In this document: piece by piece, positions 34,762-44,984 of the stretch
How positions within the stretch are numbered: position 1 is the stretch's first letter
How the letters are laid out: the number at the start of each line of letters is the position of its first letter
Assembly (NCBI GenBank): GCA_031548005.1
Contig: JAVBRK010000021.1
Span: 1-64,000 of the forward strand
Reading direction: 5' to 3'
Source of the DNA: BNXB01 sp031548005
GTDB taxonomy: Bacteria > Bacteroidota > Bacteroidia > Bacteroidales > Azobacteroidaceae
Length of the DNA: 64,000 nt
Notes under the pieces: generated by a model
Database searches by the model: none
What the model saw: the letters and a program-made list of their open reading frames with translations, nothing else
Told to the model about the DNA's origin: nothing
Position numbers and translations under genes: made by a program

Positions 34762-37122
34762 TTATTCCGTTTTTATCGCTTTCACCGGGTTGGCGGTCGC
34801 CGCTTTCATTGCCTGCCAGCCAACCGTCACGAATGCAATGAATAAACCCAGGAAAGCCACAATAATGAATAACCACCAGGGAATATCCGTACGATAAGCA
34901 TAAGAGTCCAACCACTTACTCATTGCCCACCAGGCAATTGGAGAAGCAATGATAATCGAACAGGTTACCAGCACGAGGAATTCTTTCGACAAGAGAGTCA
35001 CTATATTTCCTACCGAAGCGCCCAATACCTTCCGGATACCGATTTCTTTCCGGCGGATTTCGGTCATATACGCTACCAAAGCAAAAAGCCCCATACAGGA
35101 AATAAAGATAGTCAGCACAGTAAAGCCTGTTGCCAGAATACTCACCCGATTTTCCTCTTCAAACTTACGGGCATATTCTTCATCTACAAATTTGTATTCA
35201 AAAGGATAATCCGGGTTATATTTCCGGAATATTTTTTCCACTTTCGCGAGATTATCCGACGTTTTATTCGCTCCGTTGAGTTTCATGTGCATGACACTGA
35301 ACCACTCCATACCCGGTCCTCCAATCAACATCGGAATTGTTTTCTCGTATGGGGAGCGCAGGATAAAATCCTTCACGACACCAACCACATGCCAATCCCG
35401 CTCCCAAAAACGAACAGTCTCGCCAACCGGATTATCAAAGTTCATGATCTTAGCTGCCGACTCGTTCAGGAGTAATGCAGTCGAATCGGTTGCATATATA
35501 CGGATGTCTATATCGCGTCCCTGAAGAAGAGTGACTCCTGTAGTCTTTGTCCAGTCGGCATCCACAAAATAATTGTCCATAATGATGACATTATTGGGGT
35601 TATACCCTCTCCACGTCACTCCCCAGGTATTACTCCAACCTTCAGTCATCGGAGAGCTGGTCTTCGTGACCGAGGTGGCCACTCCTGAGGATATCAGTTC
35701 ATTCCGGACTAATTCATAATTCTTTGATAACTCCGGATAGAGCGTATGGTAGACCAGTTGATCCTTGTTGTATCCGTTGTCCCGGCTTTGTGCATATTGA
35801 ACCTGACGATTAATGATTAATGTCGCGACAATCAGGAAAACTGCAAACGTAAATTGGACGATCACTAATAATTTACGGGGAGTAACTAAAGTCCGTTCTC
35901 CTTTAAATGTTCCTTTGAGTACCTTAATCGGCAAAAAAGAAGATAAATAAAATGCGGGATAACTCCCGGCCAACAGAGCAGTGAAAAGAATAAATCCTAA
36001 GGCACACAACCAGAACCAGCCATTGGTCAGATCCAGGGTCAAGGTTTTGCCCATCAGGTTACTATAGGCAGGAATCAGTAACCGGGCCACAAAAATGGCG
36101 ATGATCCCGGCAACCAGGGCGACAACTAACGATTCTCCCAGAAATTGACGAATCAGAGATCGACGCTTACTTCCCATGACTTTACGGACTCCCACTTCCC
36201 GGGCCCGTTTCTCACTACGAGCTGTACTGAGATTCATGAAATTGATACAAGCAATCAAAAGAATCAATACGGCAACCAGACTGAATATGCGCAACATCTC
36301 AATTCGCCCGCCTGTCGGTTGCCCGTTTTCAAACTTCGAATAGAGATGGGATTTGCTGATGGAATAAAGAAAGGTCTCAGTCGGGTTCGATTTGTCGGTG
36401 TGTTCCTCTACGATTTTACAAATATCCCGGTTCACCTTTTCCACATCTGCCTGAGGTTGTAATTGCACAAAGGTTTGTAAAGAATTACTATTCCAGTTTT
36501 CATTTAACCAACCCAATGATTTATGGAAAGCGATGGGTACAAGGACATCAAACTCAAAATAAGTATTCCCGGGTAGATTCTTCATGACACCGCTTACTGT
36601 CAAAGGGTATTTAAATTCGAATGTTACGACCTTACCCATAGGATCTTCGTTTCCAAACAGCCTTTTTGCAGCCTTCTCAGTCAGAATAATGGAGTTTACT
36701 TCTTTCAAAGCTATTTCCTGATTGCCATGAGTGAGTGGAAAGCTGAACATACTCAGGAATGCAGGATCCACACAAGACACTTTCATTTTCAACTTCTTAT
36801 CCCCCAGCATCAGATAAGAAGAGCCATTAGACATGACCCGGGTAGATTCTTTTATTTCTGGATAATCATCTTTCAGAGCCGGCCCCATAAGGGCGTTCGT
36901 CCAATTCCAACATTCCACTTTACCTTCAACTTCAGCCCGGCTCCAAGCCAGATAAAGATCTTTTTCATTTTTGTGAAACCGGTCGTACGACCATTCGTTA
37001 TAAACCCATACAAACAAGAGTATGGAAGCAGCCATGCCAATGGATAATCCGGCAATATTAATAATAGAAGAGAAGCTATCCCGGTGCAAATTGCGTAGTG
37101 TTATTTTCAGATTGTAAAACAT
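34762..37122 (-). CDS. FtsX/MacB-like ABC permease (array member 5)
   Basis: A 786-aa permease with the same tandem FtsX layout. It belongs with member 3 to a second subgroup: N-terminal GLSIGMAASILLFVWVYNEWSYDRFH, first FtsX motif KRAREVGVRKVMGSKRRSLIRQF, and C-terminal FtsX motif EIRRKEIGIRKVLGASVGNIV. It ends NPVKAIKTE. It follows the second ATPase gene by 15 bases. The toxin-antitoxin module lies directly after it. Confidence 0.92.
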   Translation of the reverse strand: MFYNLKITLRNLHRDSFSSIINIAGLSIGMAASILLFVWVYNEWSYDRFHKNEKDLYLAWSRAEVEGKVECWNWTNALMGPALKDDYPEIKESTRVMSNGSSYLMLGDKKLKMKVSCVDPAFLSMFSFPLTHGNQEIALKEVNSIILTEKAAKRLFGNEDPMGKVVTFEFKYPLTVSGVMKNLPGNTYFEFDVLVPIAFHKSLGWLNENWNSNSLQTFVQLQPQADVEKVNRDICKIVEEHTDKSNPTETFLYSISKSHLYSKFENGQPTGGRIEMLRIFSLVAVLILLIACINFMNLSTARSEKRAREVGVRKVMGSKRRSLIRQFLGESLVVALVAGIIAIFVARLLIPAYSNLMGKTLTLDLTNGWFWLCALGFILFTALLAGSYPAFYLSSFLPIKVLKGTFKGERTLVTPRKLLVIVQFTFAVFLIVATLIINRQVQYAQSRDNGYNKDQLVYHTLYPELSKNYELVRNELISSGVATSVTKTSSPMTEGWSNTWGVTWRGYNPNNVIIMDNYFVDADWTKTTGVTLLQGRDIDIRIYATDSTALLLNESAAKIMNFDNPVGETVRFWERDWHVVGVVKDFILRSPYEKTIPMLIGGPGMEWFSVMHMKLNGANKTSDNLAKVEKIFRKYNPDYPFEYKFVDEEYARKFEEENRVSILATGFTVLTIFISCMGLFALVAYMTEIRRKEIGIRKVLGASVGNIVTLLSKEFLVLVTCSIIIASPIAWWAMSKWLDSYAYRTDIPWWLFIIVAFLGLFIAFVTVGWQAMKAATANPVKAIKTE

Positions 37123-37137
37123 AACTATTCGATTAAC

Positions 37138-37809
37138 TCATTCGATTCTTCCGTCCAACAGATTAACAATTCGATTACCATAAGCTGCATTCTTTTCCGA
37201 ATGAGTCACCTGTATGATGGTCATACCGCCCTCTTTATTCAACCGGGAAAATACTTCCATGATTTCCTCTCCCTGTTTGGAATTCAGGTTGCCTGTCGGT
37301 TCATCGGCCAGTAATAACTTTGGTTTGACGATCAAAGCTCTGGCGATCCCGACCAATTGTTGTTGTCCTCCTGAGAGTTGAGAAGGAAATAAGTCCTTCT
37401 TCCCCACAATATTAAAGCGATCGAGCATATCAGCAACGGCTGATTTCCGTTCGGACGACTTCATGTTGTGATACCTCAGCGGAGTTTCGATATTTTCTTC
37501 TACTGTCAGTTCATCGATCAGATGGTAAGCCTGAAAAATAAAGCCGATGTTGTTTTTATGAAGCTCGGAACGGTGTTTTTCTTTCATGGAATGAACGGCC
37601 TGCCTGAGAAAATGATACTCTCCTTCATTCAATTCATCGAGCATTCCCAATATATTCAACAGGGTACTCTTTCCTGATCCGGAAGGTCCCATGATGGAAA
37701 TAAACTCTCCCTGTTCGACTTCCAGATTTATATCGCGCAGCAGGAAAACTCGTCCGCTGCCGTTATTGACCCATTTGGTCAGATGTTCCGTTTTTAATAG
37801 AGTATTCAT
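37138..37809 (-). CDS. MacB/LolD-type ABC ATPase (second ATPase of the array)
   Basis: A 223-aa cytoplasmic ATPase with Walker A GPSGSGKS (41-48), Q-loop IFQAYHL, signature LSGGQQQ (145-151), Walker B LLLADE (165-170) and H-loop THSE. The residue after the signature is Leu-Val where close relatives have Arg-Val, a small deviation. Such ATPases drive mechanotransmission-type export (MacAB, LolCDE) rather than ordinary transport. It lies between permease members 4 and 5 and may pair with either group. Confidence 0.94.
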   Translation of the reverse strand: MNTLLKTEHLTKWVNNGSGRVFLLRDINLEVEQGEFISIMGPSGSGKSTLLNILGMLDELNEGEYHFLRQAVHSMKEKHRSELHKNNIGFIFQAYHLIDELTVEENIETPLRYHNMKSSERKSAVADMLDRFNIVGKKDLFPSQLSGGQQQLVGIARALIVKPKLLLADEPTGNLNSKQGEEIMEVFSRLNKEGGMTIIQVTHSEKNAAYGNRIVNLLDGRIE

Positions 37810-37839
37810 GTTTTTTAATTAAAAATTAGTTCCAATATG

Positions 37840-40170
37840 CTATTCGCTTTTAATTGAATTTACCGGATTGGCTGTAGCGGCTTTCACAGCTTGCCAAACA
37901 ACCGTTAATAACGTTAATGCGATGATAATCAAAGCTGCCGTTGCAAATATCCACCAACCGACTGAAATTCGATAGGCATAATCCTGCAACATTTTGTCCA
38001 GCCAGTAATATGCTACAGGAAAAGCAATCAACATTGCGATCCCAATCAAAATCAGGAATTCGTTCGAAAGCATCCGGACGATATTGCCGACACTTGCACC
38101 CAGCACTTTTCTGATTCCTATTTCTTTCGTCTTTGTTTCAGCAGTATAAGTTACCAGACCGAACAGACCGAGACAAGAAATAAAAACGGCAATCAAAGAA
38201 AATGCATTAAAAAGATTTCCGGTACGGATATCGGATTTATACATTTGATCGAATTCTTCGTCCATAAACTGATAGTCAAAAGGGTACCCTTCGTTATAAC
38301 GTTTCCAGATGGTTTCTACAGCCGCAATCGCTTCCCGGGATTTTCCAGGGGCCGATTTCACATACAGGTAATCGCCTCCCTGGGAATAGGAAATCACAAT
38401 CGGGCCGATTTTACTGTGAAAATTCCGGAAATTAAAATCATCCGTTTCGCCGACAATTTCGCTTTCTTCGTCCGAATACAAGGGAATGGTACGTCCAACC
38501 ACCTGAGGCCATCCTAATTTCTCGGCCATTTGCTTATTAACGATGTATCCTCCGTGCGGATGATCCTCCAGAGTGAATTTACGGCCGGACAGAAGCTTAA
38601 TATTGAAAAAATCCAACAGGTTGTAATCTCCGCTCAGGACTGCTGTTCCAAATTCTTTGGACTCGTCCTTACATTGCCATTTGCGGGAGATATTCCACCA
38701 AACATCATTAACCGGAATATTGGTTGCCGTTACATCCGGGATCGTTCCTTGCTGCAACAGTTCATTTTTAACTGTCGAATAATGCTCCTGCATGTTGTAC
38801 ATGCGGGTTACAAAAATATTCTCCTGTGTATATCCCGGATCTTTCTGACGTAAATAATTCAATTGAGATCCCAATCCGATTGTAATCAGGATCAGGCCGA
38901 TTGAAAAAACAAACTGAACTGTTACCAGGATTTTCCGGACATAGGATTTTCCATGTACGGAAGTTGCGGATCCGCTTAGATTCCCGGCTTTAAACGATGA
39001 CAGCATGAAGGCGGGATAGATTCCGGTTCCCAATATGATTACAACAGCTAAAATCAGATAAATCAACAGAACGGAAGGAGAAAACAATTCAAGTTGAAGC
39101 TGTTTATCCGTCAATTCATTGTAAAAAGGTAATAATAGGAAAATCAGGATCGTAGCAAGGATTACAGAGAGCACAAATACCAATCCGGATTCGTACATCA
39201 TTTGCAGGAATAATTTAATCCGGCCGGATCCTAATATTTTGCGGATACTGGCTTCCTTCGCTCTTTTTGTCAAACGTGCCGTCACCAGGTTTACATAATT
39301 AATCGCTGCGATTAAAAGCAGGATGAATGCTGCTGCGGAAAACAAGCGGACATTCTTAATGCCAGAAGGGGCCCCCTCCGAATCGTAAAGGCCGAGAGTA
39401 GTCAGGGACTGTATCGGAATACTCAGCCAGGTGCCCGGAACATAGGCTTCTTCCGGAATCACTTCTTTCCATACCATCCGGTCCATTTTATCCCTCAAGG
39501 CTTTCAGGTCTACATTTTCGGCCAATAATCCGTAGGTGGTAAAGTACCAGTTGCTCCAATCTTTTCCATCACTATATCCGATCTTGGCCGCAACGTCCGG
39601 ATACAATGTAAATGGTAAAATCATCCTGTATTGTAATGACGAATTTTGAGGGAAATCAGCCATGACTGCTGTTACATGCATTATTCCGTATTTATCTGAT
39701 TGGATCGACTTTCCAATCGGATCTTCTCCATTAAACAGTGTCTTTGCCAGGCTTTCGGAAAGAATAACCGAATATTTATCTTTAAAAAGCAATGCAGGAT
39801 CACCTTTTATAAACCCGGGATCGAAAACTGAAAAGAAAGAAGAATCGACTAAACAAATTTCAGATTCGGTGAATTTCTCGTCACCAGAGGACAAAACTCC
39901 CAGATCCAACCGGCTGAATACACGGCAGGTATGGAGTACTTCCGGAATATTTTGCTCGATAAAGGGAGCCAGATTTCCGGGAGAATTTCTTCCGAAAGTG
40001 CAGATGCGATCGGCATTCTTGAAGTTCCGGTTGATGCTCAACTCATCTCTAACCCACAGGATAATGAGGATACAAATAGCCAGACTCACAGCCAATCCGG
40101 CAATGTTAATAATGGAATACAGACCATCGCGGTACAGATTCCGGAACATTATCTTCAAATTATAAAACAT
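37840..40170 (-). CDS. FtsX/MacB-like ABC permease (array member 4)
   Basis: A 776-aa permease with the tandem FtsX plan. N-terminus MFYNLKIMFRNLYRDGLYS; first FtsX motif KRAKEASIRKILGSGRIKLF; C-terminal FtsX motif ETKTKEIGIRKVLGASVGNIV; end NPVNSIKSE. The C-terminal third is very close to members 6 and 7 (shared segment GIAMLIAFPVAYYWLDKM, with Leu for Val in member 6), while its periplasmic domains differ, consistent with duplication followed by divergence of the substrate-facing parts. It precedes the second ATPase gene by 30 bases. Confidence 0.92.
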   Translation of the reverse strand: MFYNLKIMFRNLYRDGLYSIINIAGLAVSLAICILIILWVRDELSINRNFKNADRICTFGRNSPGNLAPFIEQNIPEVLHTCRVFSRLDLGVLSSGDEKFTESEICLVDSSFFSVFDPGFIKGDPALLFKDKYSVILSESLAKTLFNGEDPIGKSIQSDKYGIMHVTAVMADFPQNSSLQYRMILPFTLYPDVAAKIGYSDGKDWSNWYFTTYGLLAENVDLKALRDKMDRMVWKEVIPEEAYVPGTWLSIPIQSLTTLGLYDSEGAPSGIKNVRLFSAAAFILLLIAAINYVNLVTARLTKRAKEASIRKILGSGRIKLFLQMMYESGLVFVLSVILATILIFLLLPFYNELTDKQLQLELFSPSVLLIYLILAVVIILGTGIYPAFMLSSFKAGNLSGSATSVHGKSYVRKILVTVQFVFSIGLILITIGLGSQLNYLRQKDPGYTQENIFVTRMYNMQEHYSTVKNELLQQGTIPDVTATNIPVNDVWWNISRKWQCKDESKEFGTAVLSGDYNLLDFFNIKLLSGRKFTLEDHPHGGYIVNKQMAEKLGWPQVVGRTIPLYSDEESEIVGETDDFNFRNFHSKIGPIVISYSQGGDYLYVKSAPGKSREAIAAVETIWKRYNEGYPFDYQFMDEEFDQMYKSDIRTGNLFNAFSLIAVFISCLGLFGLVTYTAETKTKEIGIRKVLGASVGNIVRMLSNEFLILIGIAMLIAFPVAYYWLDKMLQDYAYRISVGWWIFATAALIIIALTLLTVVWQAVKAATANPVNSIKSE

Positions 40171-40198
40171 AATCCTCCAGATTAATAATTAAAATGTG

Positions 40199-42547
40199 TT
40201 ATTCACTTTTAATCGATTTCACCGGATTGGCTGACGCTGCCTTGACCGCCTGCCAACCCACAGTCAGCAGCGCCACTACCACTGCAAGAACCGCCACAGT
40301 CACAAAGATCCACCAGGTGAAACCAGTCCGGTAAGCATATCCGGATAACCATTGATTAGTCAGCCACCAGGCTACCGGGAACCCGATTGCAATCGACACC
40401 AGGACTAAAAACATAAACTCTCTGGAAATCAGCATTGTAATATTTATAACGGAAGCCCCTAACACCTTGCGGACTCCGATTTCTTTACGACGGGTTTCTG
40501 CCATGTAAGCCGACAGTCCAAACAAGCCCAAGCAGGAAATAAAAATGGCAAGTCCGGCGAAACAGGTTGCCAAAGTTCCGGTACGCTGTTCATCGGCAAA
40601 CTTACGGGCATAATCTTCATCCACAAATTTGTATTCAAAGGGGAAATCGGAGTTGTAAGCAGCCATTATTTTCTCCAGTTTGGCGATATTGTCGCTCATG
40701 CGATTTGCTCCATTCAATTTGATGTACATACAACCAAAAAATCCTGCAGGACCACCAATGATCATCGGCCGGATGGATTCGTAAGGAGAGTCGATCACAA
40801 AGTCTTTTACAACCCCAACAACATGCCATTCGCGCCTCCGGTCTACTACGATCTGCCCGATAGGATCTTCAAAATTCATTAGCTTAACTGCCGACTCATT
40901 CAGCAGCAACGCCGTAGAATCTGTCGGGTAGGCATTGAAATCGATATCCCGTCCTTTCAGCAATACGACTCCTGTCGTTGCTGCCCATCCTGCATCCACA
41001 TAATACCTGTTGACCTGTGTTTTATCATTCGGATCTTTCCCTTTCCATTGAATTCCCCAGGTCGAATTCCAGGTTTCAGTAATCGGACTTAACGTGCGTG
41101 TTACCGAAAGGGCAGCCCCTGAAGAAATCAGTTCCTGCCGTATAACCCCCTGATGTTCATCCATCTGTTTCGATAAAGAAATTAAAATCAATTGATCTTT
41201 ATTATATCCGGAATTGCGATCCTGAGCATACCGGATCTGCTTGTGAACCATCACCGTAGCTGTAATCAGCACGATAGCACAAGAAAACTGGATCACAATA
41301 AGCGCTTTCCTGGGCATTGCAGCCCCTTTTCCCAGATTAAAAACACCTTTCAACACCTCCACCGGTAAAAAAGATGACAGGTAAAAAGCAGGGTAACTTC
41401 CAGCCAACAATCCTGTAATAATCACAAATGATACTAAAAACAGCCAAAACCAGCTATTCCCAAAATCTATAGCAATCCGTTCATTCATCAGACTATTGAA
41501 AAACGGTAAGCATAAAATAACCAACACCATTGCAATCATGGCTGCAATCACGGTAATCAACATCGACTCTCCTATAAATTGTCCGATTAATGAACTTTTA
41601 CGAGCCCCTGTAACTTTGCGCACCCCAACTTCTTTTGCCCGTTTCGCACTACGGGCTGTACTCAGGTTTATAAAATTAATACAGGCAATCAGTAACACCA
41701 GCAATGCAATAAAGAAAAACAAGCGAAGGATATCAATGCGTCCTCCAACAGCCTGCCCATTCTCCCATTTTGTATAAAGATGCACTTTACTGAGAGGATG
41801 TAAAATAGTTTGAGTTTTATCTTCATTATTGGTATTTTTTCCAATAATATCCCTGATTGAATTATTCAAAGATACAATATCGGTTTTCGGCATTAATTCT
41901 ACATAAGTAAATGTTTCATAGTTACCCCAGCGATCTTCCCCCAGATCATTCAATTCGGTCATCAGTTGATAAGGGAGTAACGCCTCGAACTGAAAAGTAG
42001 AATTATGTTGAGGATTATCCATTATTCCGGTGACTGTTACCGGGTATTTGGCCCGTATCAGGATATTTTTCCCAAGCGGATCTTCCGATCCGAAAAGGCG
42101 TTCGGCAAGCGACCGGGTAAGAACAACCGAATGAGGATCGGTCAAAGCTGTGGAAGCATTTCCTGTTGTCAGAGGAAAAGTGAACATACTCAGAAATTGA
42201 GCATCGGCAAATAATAAATTGGAATTGAACTTTTTGTCTCCATAAGTACAGACTTCCGTTAAATTGTTATAGCGCGTCATATCGGCAATTTCAGGATATT
42301 GATCTTTCAGCGCCGGACCGAGCAATCTTGAAGTGTTAGCCATACCGCCGAACGACTCATTATAGTTCATTACCTGGTACAACCGGGGCTCCTTTTCGTG
42401 AAAACGATCATAGCTCCACTGGTTGTATATCCACAACATGATCAGCATGGCCGCCGCCATACCGATGGTTAACCCGCCAATGTTAATGGCCGAATAGATA
42501 CCGTCGCGAAATAATTTTCGGAATGTTATTTTCAGATAATAGGACAT
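40199..42547 (-). CDS. FtsX/MacB-like ABC permease (array member 3)
   Basis: A 782-aa permease most like member 5: MSYYLKITFRKLFRDGIYS, GLTIGMAAAMLIMLWIYNQWSYDRFH, first FtsX motif KRAKEVGVRKVTGARKSSL, and C-terminal FtsX motif ETRRKEIGVRKVLGASVINIT. It ends NPVKSIKSE. The second periplasmic domain also resembles member 5 (for example TSSPMTEGWSNTWGVTW there and TLSPITETWNSTWGIQW here). It is 28 bases from member 4. Confidence 0.92.
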   Translation of the reverse strand: MSYYLKITFRKLFRDGIYSAINIGGLTIGMAAAMLIMLWIYNQWSYDRFHEKEPRLYQVMNYNESFGGMANTSRLLGPALKDQYPEIADMTRYNNLTEVCTYGDKKFNSNLLFADAQFLSMFTFPLTTGNASTALTDPHSVVLTRSLAERLFGSEDPLGKNILIRAKYPVTVTGIMDNPQHNSTFQFEALLPYQLMTELNDLGEDRWGNYETFTYVELMPKTDIVSLNNSIRDIIGKNTNNEDKTQTILHPLSKVHLYTKWENGQAVGGRIDILRLFFFIALLVLLIACINFINLSTARSAKRAKEVGVRKVTGARKSSLIGQFIGESMLITVIAAMIAMVLVILCLPFFNSLMNERIAIDFGNSWFWLFLVSFVIITGLLAGSYPAFYLSSFLPVEVLKGVFNLGKGAAMPRKALIVIQFSCAIVLITATVMVHKQIRYAQDRNSGYNKDQLILISLSKQMDEHQGVIRQELISSGAALSVTRTLSPITETWNSTWGIQWKGKDPNDKTQVNRYYVDAGWAATTGVVLLKGRDIDFNAYPTDSTALLLNESAVKLMNFEDPIGQIVVDRRREWHVVGVVKDFVIDSPYESIRPMIIGGPAGFFGCMYIKLNGANRMSDNIAKLEKIMAAYNSDFPFEYKFVDEDYARKFADEQRTGTLATCFAGLAIFISCLGLFGLSAYMAETRRKEIGVRKVLGASVINITMLISREFMFLVLVSIAIGFPVAWWLTNQWLSGYAYRTGFTWWIFVTVAVLAVVVALLTVGWQAVKAASANPVKSIKSE

Positions 42548-42565
42548 ATTCTTAATTCTAATGTG

Positions 42566-44965
42566 TTATTCACTCTTAATCGATTTCACCGGATTGGCCG
42601 TAGCAGCTTTTATCGATTGAAAACTAACCGTTAACATGGCGATCAACAATACCAGCAGCCCGCTACCGGCAAATATCCACCAGTTTATATCGATCCGGTA
42701 CTCATAATCCTGCAACCACCGGTGCATGATCCACCAGCCCAAGGGAATCGCAATGATAAATGCGATGGCGATCAACATCATGAAATTCCGACCCAGTAAT
42801 TCAACAATATTCAATACCGAAGCTCCCAATACTTTACGGATTCCGATTTCTTTGGTACGTTGTTCAGCCAAAAAAGCTGTCAATCCAAATAATCCGAGGC
42901 AAGAAATAAAGATGGCCAGAACAGCGAACAAGCCGGATAACTTACCTACAAGCAAGGTCGATTTGAATTTCTGATTGAACTGTTCGTCCATAAATTCATA
43001 TTCAAACGGATGATTCGGATCGATTTTTTTTAAAACACTTTCCACTTTTTTCAAAGCATCCTGCGTATTTCCTGGTTTTAACCGGATAAACAGATTAAAG
43101 TCGGATGTATTTCCATAATAATTGTAGAAAAGAACCGGCTCTCCTTTCATTTTGTACATATCGTTAAATACAAAATCCTGAACGATTCCAATAATCGTAA
43201 GGGGATATTCTCCGTTTCCCTGACCTTGCCAGATTCTCCCTCCCACACGGCCTTCATCTCCCATTAACTTGGCTAATGTTTCGTTGATAATAATGGGAGA
43301 ATCCGCTTCATCTTTGGCATTTTTCGATACGAAATAACGACCTTCTTTCAACTTGATATCCAGAGTAGGCAACAACTCGGGGCTTGTTCTTACATGAGAA
43401 ATCAAAGGATCGATATGATCCGGTTTTCCCTGCCACTGCCAGTTTCCACCATTACTCCACAAGTTGATCATCATCTGATCGCTCAATCCGGCATTTTCTA
43501 CAACGCCGGTTGCCAACAACTCCTGTTTCAGGGGCTCAAAATGATCCAGAATATCCTGATTGGCCCCCAATGTTAATACCTGCTCTATATCCATCCCCAA
43601 TGATCTATTTTTAGTATGTTGTATCTGTAAATAGATAAATGCAGTGCAAATAATCAATGTCAGGGACACCGTAAACTGAAATGTGACCAACCCTTTACGC
43701 AGCCAATCGGTACCTCCTCCTCCACGGGTAGCCAGTTTACGTAAAACATCGATCGGAGGAAAAGATGAGAGAAAAAATGCGGGATAGCTACCGGCAAAAA
43801 AAGCACACAACACACCGACAGAGAGCAATCCAATCCAATGAACCGGATTAGTTAATCCCAACGATAGCTCTTTTTCTGTTAAATGGTTGAACGGAGGTAA
43901 TAGCACGATTATAAAAAGAATAGCAAACAGCAAAGATAAAGAGGTGATCACCGCCGATTCGGAAATAAATTGCCAGATAAGCCTCAAACGACTGGCTCCA
44001 AATGTTTTACGAACCCCGACTTCCAACACCCGCTTTTGAGACCGGGCGGTAGAAAGGTTCATAAAATTAATGCAGGCGATCACCAGAATCACCACGGCAA
44101 TCCAGAAAAATAATCTGACATAACGGATGTATCCTGTTCCCGTAGGATAACCGTCTTTAAACTCTCCGTATAATTTGAGTTTGTTGAAAGGATATAGAAA
44201 CAATGTTGTTCCATCATCCGGAGAATTCCTTTTTTTCTTGAGCAGGTCCTTTATTTGAGCATTAACCTGATTTATATCGGCCGATGCATCCAATTCCACA
44301 TAGTCGGTCATCCAGTTCGATCCCCAGTGTGTTTCCGCTGATTGCCAACCAGTGGCTATAAAATCTTTTACTCTTTGTTGAAAAGGAATAAGCCAGTTAA
44401 AAGTGAATTCCGAATTCTTTTTCGAATTTTTTATTACTGCAGTAATCTGGTATTCCTCTCCATTATCTTTCTTCAATGTTTGTCCTATCGGATTATCTTT
44501 CCCGAAAAAACGGGAAGCCATATCTTCCGTAATCACCAATGGATAAGCCGCATCGAATGCAGTTTTTGCATTTCCTTTTATAAATTCGATATCCAACATA
44601 CTGAAAATAGAAGAATCGGCATAAGCTCCTGTTTCGTAGAGCATTTTATTATTCAAGGCGAATAAACACTTGGTTCCATTGTCACTGTAACGCGTCACAT
44701 TTCTTATTCCGGTAACTTCTTCTTTCAAAGCTGCAGCCAACGGATTGGGAGCAACTTTAAAAGTACGAACCTCATCACCATATTTTTGATTCTGATACAA
44801 GGCATACAGTTGTTTCTGCTTCGGGAAATCGTTGTAAGTGACTTCATCTTCCACCCACAGAAGGATCAGGGACGCACAGGTTATACCGATCGCCAGACCG
44901 AGAATATTCAAAATACTGTATGTCTTATTCCGGAAAATAATCCGGAGAGATTGCCTGATATTCAT
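42566..44965 (-). CDS. FtsX/MacB-like ABC permease (array member 2)
   Basis: A 799-aa permease, the longest of the seven. It starts MNIRQSLRIIFRNKTYS, almost identical to member 1, and the first codons share a 32-base identical DNA stretch with member 1. First FtsX motif KRVLEVGVRKTFGASRLRL; C-terminal FtsX motif EQRTKEIGIRKVLGASVLNIV; end NPVKSIKSE. It is 18 bases from member 3 and 19 bases from member 1. Confidence 0.92.
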   Translation of the reverse strand: MNIRQSLRIIFRNKTYSILNILGLAIGITCASLILLWVEDEVTYNDFPKQKQLYALYQNQKYGDEVRTFKVAPNPLAAALKEEVTGIRNVTRYSDNGTKCLFALNNKMLYETGAYADSSIFSMLDIEFIKGNAKTAFDAAYPLVITEDMASRFFGKDNPIGQTLKKDNGEEYQITAVIKNSKKNSEFTFNWLIPFQQRVKDFIATGWQSAETHWGSNWMTDYVELDASADINQVNAQIKDLLKKKRNSPDDGTTLFLYPFNKLKLYGEFKDGYPTGTGYIRYVRLFFWIAVVILVIACINFMNLSTARSQKRVLEVGVRKTFGASRLRLIWQFISESAVITSLSLLFAILFIIVLLPPFNHLTEKELSLGLTNPVHWIGLLSVGVLCAFFAGSYPAFFLSSFPPIDVLRKLATRGGGGTDWLRKGLVTFQFTVSLTLIICTAFIYLQIQHTKNRSLGMDIEQVLTLGANQDILDHFEPLKQELLATGVVENAGLSDQMMINLWSNGGNWQWQGKPDHIDPLISHVRTSPELLPTLDIKLKEGRYFVSKNAKDEADSPIIINETLAKLMGDEGRVGGRIWQGQGNGEYPLTIIGIVQDFVFNDMYKMKGEPVLFYNYYGNTSDFNLFIRLKPGNTQDALKKVESVLKKIDPNHPFEYEFMDEQFNQKFKSTLLVGKLSGLFAVLAIFISCLGLFGLTAFLAEQRTKEIGIRKVLGASVLNIVELLGRNFMMLIAIAFIIAIPLGWWIMHRWLQDYEYRIDINWWIFAGSGLLVLLIAMLTVSFQSIKAATANPVKSIKSE

Positions 44966-44984
44966 AATTCTTAATTTTAATGTG